From the NCBI GenBank assembly GCA_049522565.1, contig JBEKNT010000377.1:1-6869 (forward strand): DNA of 6,869 nucleotides. The letters are read 5' to 3'. This document shows, in pieces, positions 4,403-6,869 of the stretch. Below the pieces are notes generated by a model. That model searched no databases. It saw only the letters and a program-made list of their open reading frames with translations, and was not told the DNA's origin. A program made the translations under genes and the position numbers. Source of the stretch: JASHVB01 sp049522565 (lineage in GTDB: Bacteria; Pseudomonadota; Alphaproteobacteria; Acetobacterales; Acetobacteraceae). How positions within the stretch are numbered: the stretch's first letter is position 1; each line of letters begins with the position of its first letter.

Positions 4403-5956
4403 ATGGCGAAGGGACGGCAGCCATTCCGGATCTTGGTGCTGCTGGCGACATGCCTGCTGCTCTTGTGCATCCGCGCCGCCGCGGATCCGGCCGAACGACG
4501 GATCGCGCTGGTCATTGGCAACGACAGCTATGCCCATATCGCCTCGTTGAGCAAAGCCGGCAACAACGCCCATGCGATCGCCGCCGCGCTCAAAGGGCAA
4601 GGTTTTGTCGTGTTGGAGGGCTACAACCTGGAACGCACGCCGATGCGGCAGCAGATCCACGACTTCATCGCCGCATTGCCGCGCTATGACGTTGGGGTCT
4701 TCTACTATGCGGGCCACGGCGTGCAGACGAACGGAGAGAACTGGCTGCTCCCGGTGGGAGTGCCCGAGAGTTTCCGAGCCGAGGCGGACCTGGCGGGCGA
4801 AGCCGTAAGCACGGCGCGCATTGCCGCTGACATGGCGGCAGCGAATCACCACGGATTCAATCTGCTGATCATCGACGCGAACCAGGACAATCCGTTCGGC
4901 GCCGGCAACAACGGCATTGGCGCGCCGGACGGATTGGGCGTACGCGCCACGGACGGCGTGATGCTGCTGTCTTCTGCCGGCGCCCATCAGACGGCACTCG
5001 ACAGCCTTGGCGAGAATGACCGAGACCCGAACAGTCTGTTTACGCGCGAACTGCTGAAGGCGATGCGGGAGCCCGGGTTGCCGGTGCGGGACATGGTCAG
5101 CGAGCTTCGCACTAAGGTGTGGGAAAGCGCCAGGCACGTAGGCCACGCACAGATGCCGGCGGTGTACGACGCGACGACCGGGGATTTCATGTTCACCCCG
5201 CCAGCAGCGACGCCCCCGCAAGCATCGCATAGCGCCCCGGCGCCGGCGATAGCGCCACTGCGGTCCCTGTCCGTCGGGCGGCACGCCGATCCGAATCTCA
5301 GTTGCACCAGCCTGGGCAATTGCGACTCATCGACCGCCGCGGGCCAGCCGCTGCCCGATTTTCCCTGGCCGCCCCCCGCACCCTCCGCCGAGATGGTGCT
5401 GCCCGACACGATCTTTCGCAAAACGCCCGCAACGTCCCTCTCGCTCGCCGCGGTCGGGGAGCAGATCGTCGGTGCGCTCCGCCGGGCGGACTATCTGGAA
5501 TACAGCTTCTATCGGGCGCCGGACGGCTTTGCTCTGGTTGCACGGTTGGAGCGGATGAGTCCCGATGGAAGTTCCATGCCCTCGGAGTTTCGCTACATCC
5601 CGCCTGACGCGACCGAGCCCTTCTCATTCACCGGTTACCTCCGTTCGCTGTTCTTTGCGCCGGAGGGTTTCTATCGCCTGATCGCATTCGTGGTGACAGA
5701 CCGTCCCTTCGTCGCCGCCGCCGCTGCAATGGATGCCGCCGGAGCCCAGCATCTGCTGCTCGGAGGTGCCAACCGCCTGCCCGAGCAACTGCGCGCGGAA
5801 GCCTTCACCCCGGCGCACGCGGTCACCGCGCTGATCTACGAATACCGTAAGGGCAGCAGCACCGGCGACGTCGCGACAATCGTCCCAGGCCGCCTCGCCG
5901 CGGAGACGCATTTGCGCCGCGCGCGGATCGGGCTGTTGCCGGGGCCAGGCCCATGA
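4403..5956 (+). CDS. Exported caspase-fold protein lacking the catalytic cysteine (pseudo-caspase) with an unidentified C-terminal domain
   Basis: A 517-aa protein. Residues 1-27 form a Sec signal peptide: basic start MAKGRQPFR, hydrophobic ILVLLATCLLLLCI, and an AAA|D cleavage site. A caspase (peptidase C14/metacaspase-like) domain spans about 30-265. It opens with RRIALVIGNDSYAH (32-45), then AGNNAHAIAAALKGQGFVV, then the His block VFYYAGHGVQ (H105), with NWLLPV after it. The Cys block reads LLIIDANQDNPF (154-165): the family's usual DACRDNPF has become DANQ, so N160 replaces the nucleophile. No Cys exists between 28 and 300, so protease activity is not expected. The domain closes with MLLSSAGAHQTALD and a GHAQMPAVYDATTGDFMF end. 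A Pro/Ala-rich linker (about 266-330) contains C301 and C307, possibly a disulfide. Residues about 331-517 form a folded-looking domain I do not recognise (EYSFYRAPDGFALVARLERM; FYRLIAFVVTDRPF; ALIYEYR). The ATG chosen is the first before the signal peptide; the upstream open frame to 4241 is not protein-like. It overlaps the TIR gene by 4 bp. Confidence 0.9.
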   Translation: MAKGRQPFRILVLLATCLLLLCIRAAADPAERRIALVIGNDSYAHIASLSKAGNNAHAIAAALKGQGFVVLEGYNLERTPMRQQIHDFIAALPRYDVGVFYYAGHGVQTNGENWLLPVGVPESFRAEADLAGEAVSTARIAADMAAANHHGFNLLIIDANQDNPFGAGNNGIGAPDGLGVRATDGVMLLSSAGAHQTALDSLGENDRDPNSLFTRELLKAMREPGLPVRDMVSELRTKVWESARHVGHAQMPAVYDATTGDFMFTPPAATPPQASHSAPAPAIAPLRSLSVGRHADPNLSCTSLGNCDSSTAAGQPLPDFPWPPPAPSAEMVLPDTIFRKTPATSLSLAAVGEQIVGALRRADYLEYSFYRAPDGFALVARLERMSPDGSSMPSEFRYIPPDATEPFSFTGYLRSLFFAPEGFYRLIAFVVTDRPFVAAAAAMDAAGAQHLLLGGANRLPEQLRAEAFTPAHAVTALIYEYRKGSSTGDVATIVPGRLAAETHLRRARIGLLPGPGP

Positions 5957-6672
5957 ACGTCTTCATCAGCTACCGCCGCAGCGACACCCAGGATCTCGCG
6001 GGACGCATTGCCGATCGGCTGCGCGCTGTGCCTGGCATCGCCAAGGTGTTTTTCGACACCACCGCCATCGCGCCCGGCGCCGATTTTGTTGCGCGAATAG
6101 AGGCCGACCTGTCACGCAAGCCCGTCTGCATCATACTGATCGGCCCGGCCTGGCGAGGCCCGGTCGACGCACCACGGATCTTCGACCCAAGCGACGTCGT
6201 GCGGCTGGAGGTCACCCGGATGTTCGAGCGCGGCCTCCGCATGCTGCCCGTGCTGGCCAACGGCGCCGAGATGCCATCGCCCAGGGAATTGCCGGAGAAT
6301 TTGCAGAAATTGGCGAACCTCACCGCCACGTCGGTGCGTCACGAGAGCTTTGAACGGGACCTCGGTGCCCTGATCGACGCTATCCGGTCGCGCCCGGATG
6401 GCCCGACTCCCGCCGTGGAACACCGCACGCTCGCTGCCATGCTGTTGCGCGCCCTGATCTCCTTCCTGCTGTCCAGTGCGGGCCTTCTGGTCGCAGCGGC
6501 CCTGCATCACGCGATCGCCCAGCGGTCGCTCGCCGAGACCCTCGGCGGCCCCGGACAGGTCTGGCTGCTGATCCTCGGCGTGCCGGCCCTGGGGACGCTC
6601 GCTGGGGTGCTTATGTGGAGAGGGCGCCGGAGGGTGCCAGCCGATCGGGAGGATGTCTTGTCGGCCGGCTGA
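5953..6672 (+). CDS. TIR-domain protein with two C-terminal transmembrane helices
   Basis: A 239-aa protein. Residues 1-145 are a TIR domain: box 1 is MNVFISYRRSDTQDLAGRIADRL, followed by KVFFDTTAIAPGADFVARIE (31-50) and a VCIILIGPAWRG strand (58-69). In the helix SDVVRLEVTRMFERG (80-94), E86 aligns with the glutamate essential in NAD-cleaving TIRs (compare WVHKE in human SARM1). RMLPVLANGAEMP forms the next strand. After a short linker come two hydrophobic segments, about 160-186 and 202-222, then the basic tail RGRRR. The likely topology is TIR domain and C-terminus both in the cytoplasm, anchored in the inner membrane by a hairpin. The start overlaps the caspase-like stop as ATGA, implying coupled translation and joint function. 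NADase or signal-producing activity is inferred from E86. It may instead be a scaffold; the TIR assignment itself is secure. Confidence 0.93.
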   Translation: MNVFISYRRSDTQDLAGRIADRLRAVPGIAKVFFDTTAIAPGADFVARIEADLSRKPVCIILIGPAWRGPVDAPRIFDPSDVVRLEVTRMFERGLRMLPVLANGAEMPSPRELPENLQKLANLTATSVRHESFERDLGALIDAIRSRPDGPTPAVEHRTLAAMLLRALISFLLSSAGLLVAAALHHAIAQRSLAETLGGPGQVWLLILGVPALGTLAGVLMWRGRRRVPADREDVLSAG

Positions 6673-6712
6673 CCCGCCACGCCATGGTCCGGTCGCGCCG
6701 ACGCATCCTCGT

Positions 6713-6764
6713 GTCATGGCCGGGCCTGATACCAGGCGTCCGAAAGATGCCGTACGGCCATGAC
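6713..6764. repeat. GTCATGGCCG palindrome downstream of the TIR gene
   Basis: GTCATGGCCG (6713-6722) pairs perfectly with CGGCCATGAC (6755-6764). Inside, GCCTG (6724-6728) and CAGGC (6733-6737) form a small hairpin. It begins 41 bp after the TIR stop and may serve as a terminator, although no T-run follows. The arm matches the outer arm of the nested palindrome at 4049-4176. Confidence 0.65.
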
Positions 6765-6821
6765 GGGTCGGGGCGGCGCGTGCGAACCAAGCGAGAGGGC
6801 GAGAGGGGGAGAGTCAGTCGT

Positions 6822-6869
6822 TTGGGCGGCTGGTATGAGCCGGCCATCGTGCAGATGTGGCGCCACGAT
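6822..6869 (+). CDS. Possible 5' end of a gene running off the window
   Basis: A frame starting at TTG 6822 reads LGGWYEPAIVQMWRHD to the window edge and looks protein-like. A purine-rich stretch (GAGAGGGGGAGAG, 6801-6813) lies 8 nt before it. The same frame is open from a GTG at 6780, and a competing frame begins at ATG 6835. Too little sequence is present to decide the start or assign a family. Confidence 0.22.
   Translation, partial: MGGWYEPAIVQMWRHD

Noticed and set aside
4011..4521. Two minus-strand frames of 146 and 168 codons covering the MITE-like element and the operon leader
   Set aside because: Half of each is translated palindrome; there are no motifs, and a gene here would occupy the operon's leader and signal peptide region on the opposite strand.
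4370..5284. Minus-strand open frame of 304 codons opposite the caspase-like gene
   Set aside because: Antisense to a domain-bearing gene; Arg/His-rich composition typical of a shadow frame.
6112..6847. Minus-strand frames opposite the TIR gene and at the window end
   Set aside because: They are antisense to the TIR gene or translate the palindrome; Pro/Arg-rich with no motif.

Overview
This is a GC-rich window, strongly third-position GC, with no RNA genes and several palindromic intergenic repeats of the CTCTCCCGC/GCGGGAGAG and GTCATGGCCGG/CCGGCCATGAC types. I associate these repeats with alphaproteobacteria, particularly Rhodospirillales/Acetobacteraceae. That placement rests on composition, repeat style and protein flavour only; no marker gene is present.

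Layout. (1) On the minus strand, 36-888 holds a two-gene operon: a 108-aa hypothetical protein, then a nucleotidyltransferase-fold protein of the DUF6036/AbiEii-like kind. The genes overlap by 17 bp and look like a toxin-antitoxin-type pair. (2) Also on the minus strand, 1041-2462 encodes a phosphoesterase of the phospholipase C/acid phosphatase (AcpA) superfamily. (3) A 170-bp divergent intergenic region with two CTCTCCC hairpins separates it from a plus-strand class II aldolase/adducin-family gene (2633-3382). A GNAT acetyltransferase (3419-3982) follows, whose last 11 codons and stop lie inside another copy of the hairpin repeat. (4) A 420-bp non-coding stretch (3983-4402) is packed with palindromes, including a 218-bp MITE-like element with 29-bp terminal inverted repeats (26/29 matched). 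(5) A two-gene plus-strand operon (4403-6672) encodes an exported caspase-fold protein and, with an ATGA overlap, a TIR-domain protein with two C-terminal membrane helices. (6) Another GTCATGGCCG palindrome follows, and the window may end in the start of a further gene.

The most interesting unit is the caspase/TIR operon. The caspase-fold protein keeps its His (H105, YYAGHG), but its catalytic Cys is replaced by Asn (N160, in IDANQDNPF), and there is no other Cys anywhere in the caspase domain, so it is predicted to be a pseudo-caspase. It also has a Sec signal peptide and a C-terminal domain of about 185 residues that I cannot name. The TIR protein keeps the glutamate (E86) at the position used by NAD-cleaving TIRs and is predicted to be membrane anchored. 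A plausible but untested reading is an envelope-spanning sensor/effector pair: the periplasmic pseudo-caspase module senses or regulates, and the membrane-tethered cytoplasmic TIR consumes NAD or makes a signal. The other genes look like ordinary metabolic or accessory genes and are not obviously connected to it.
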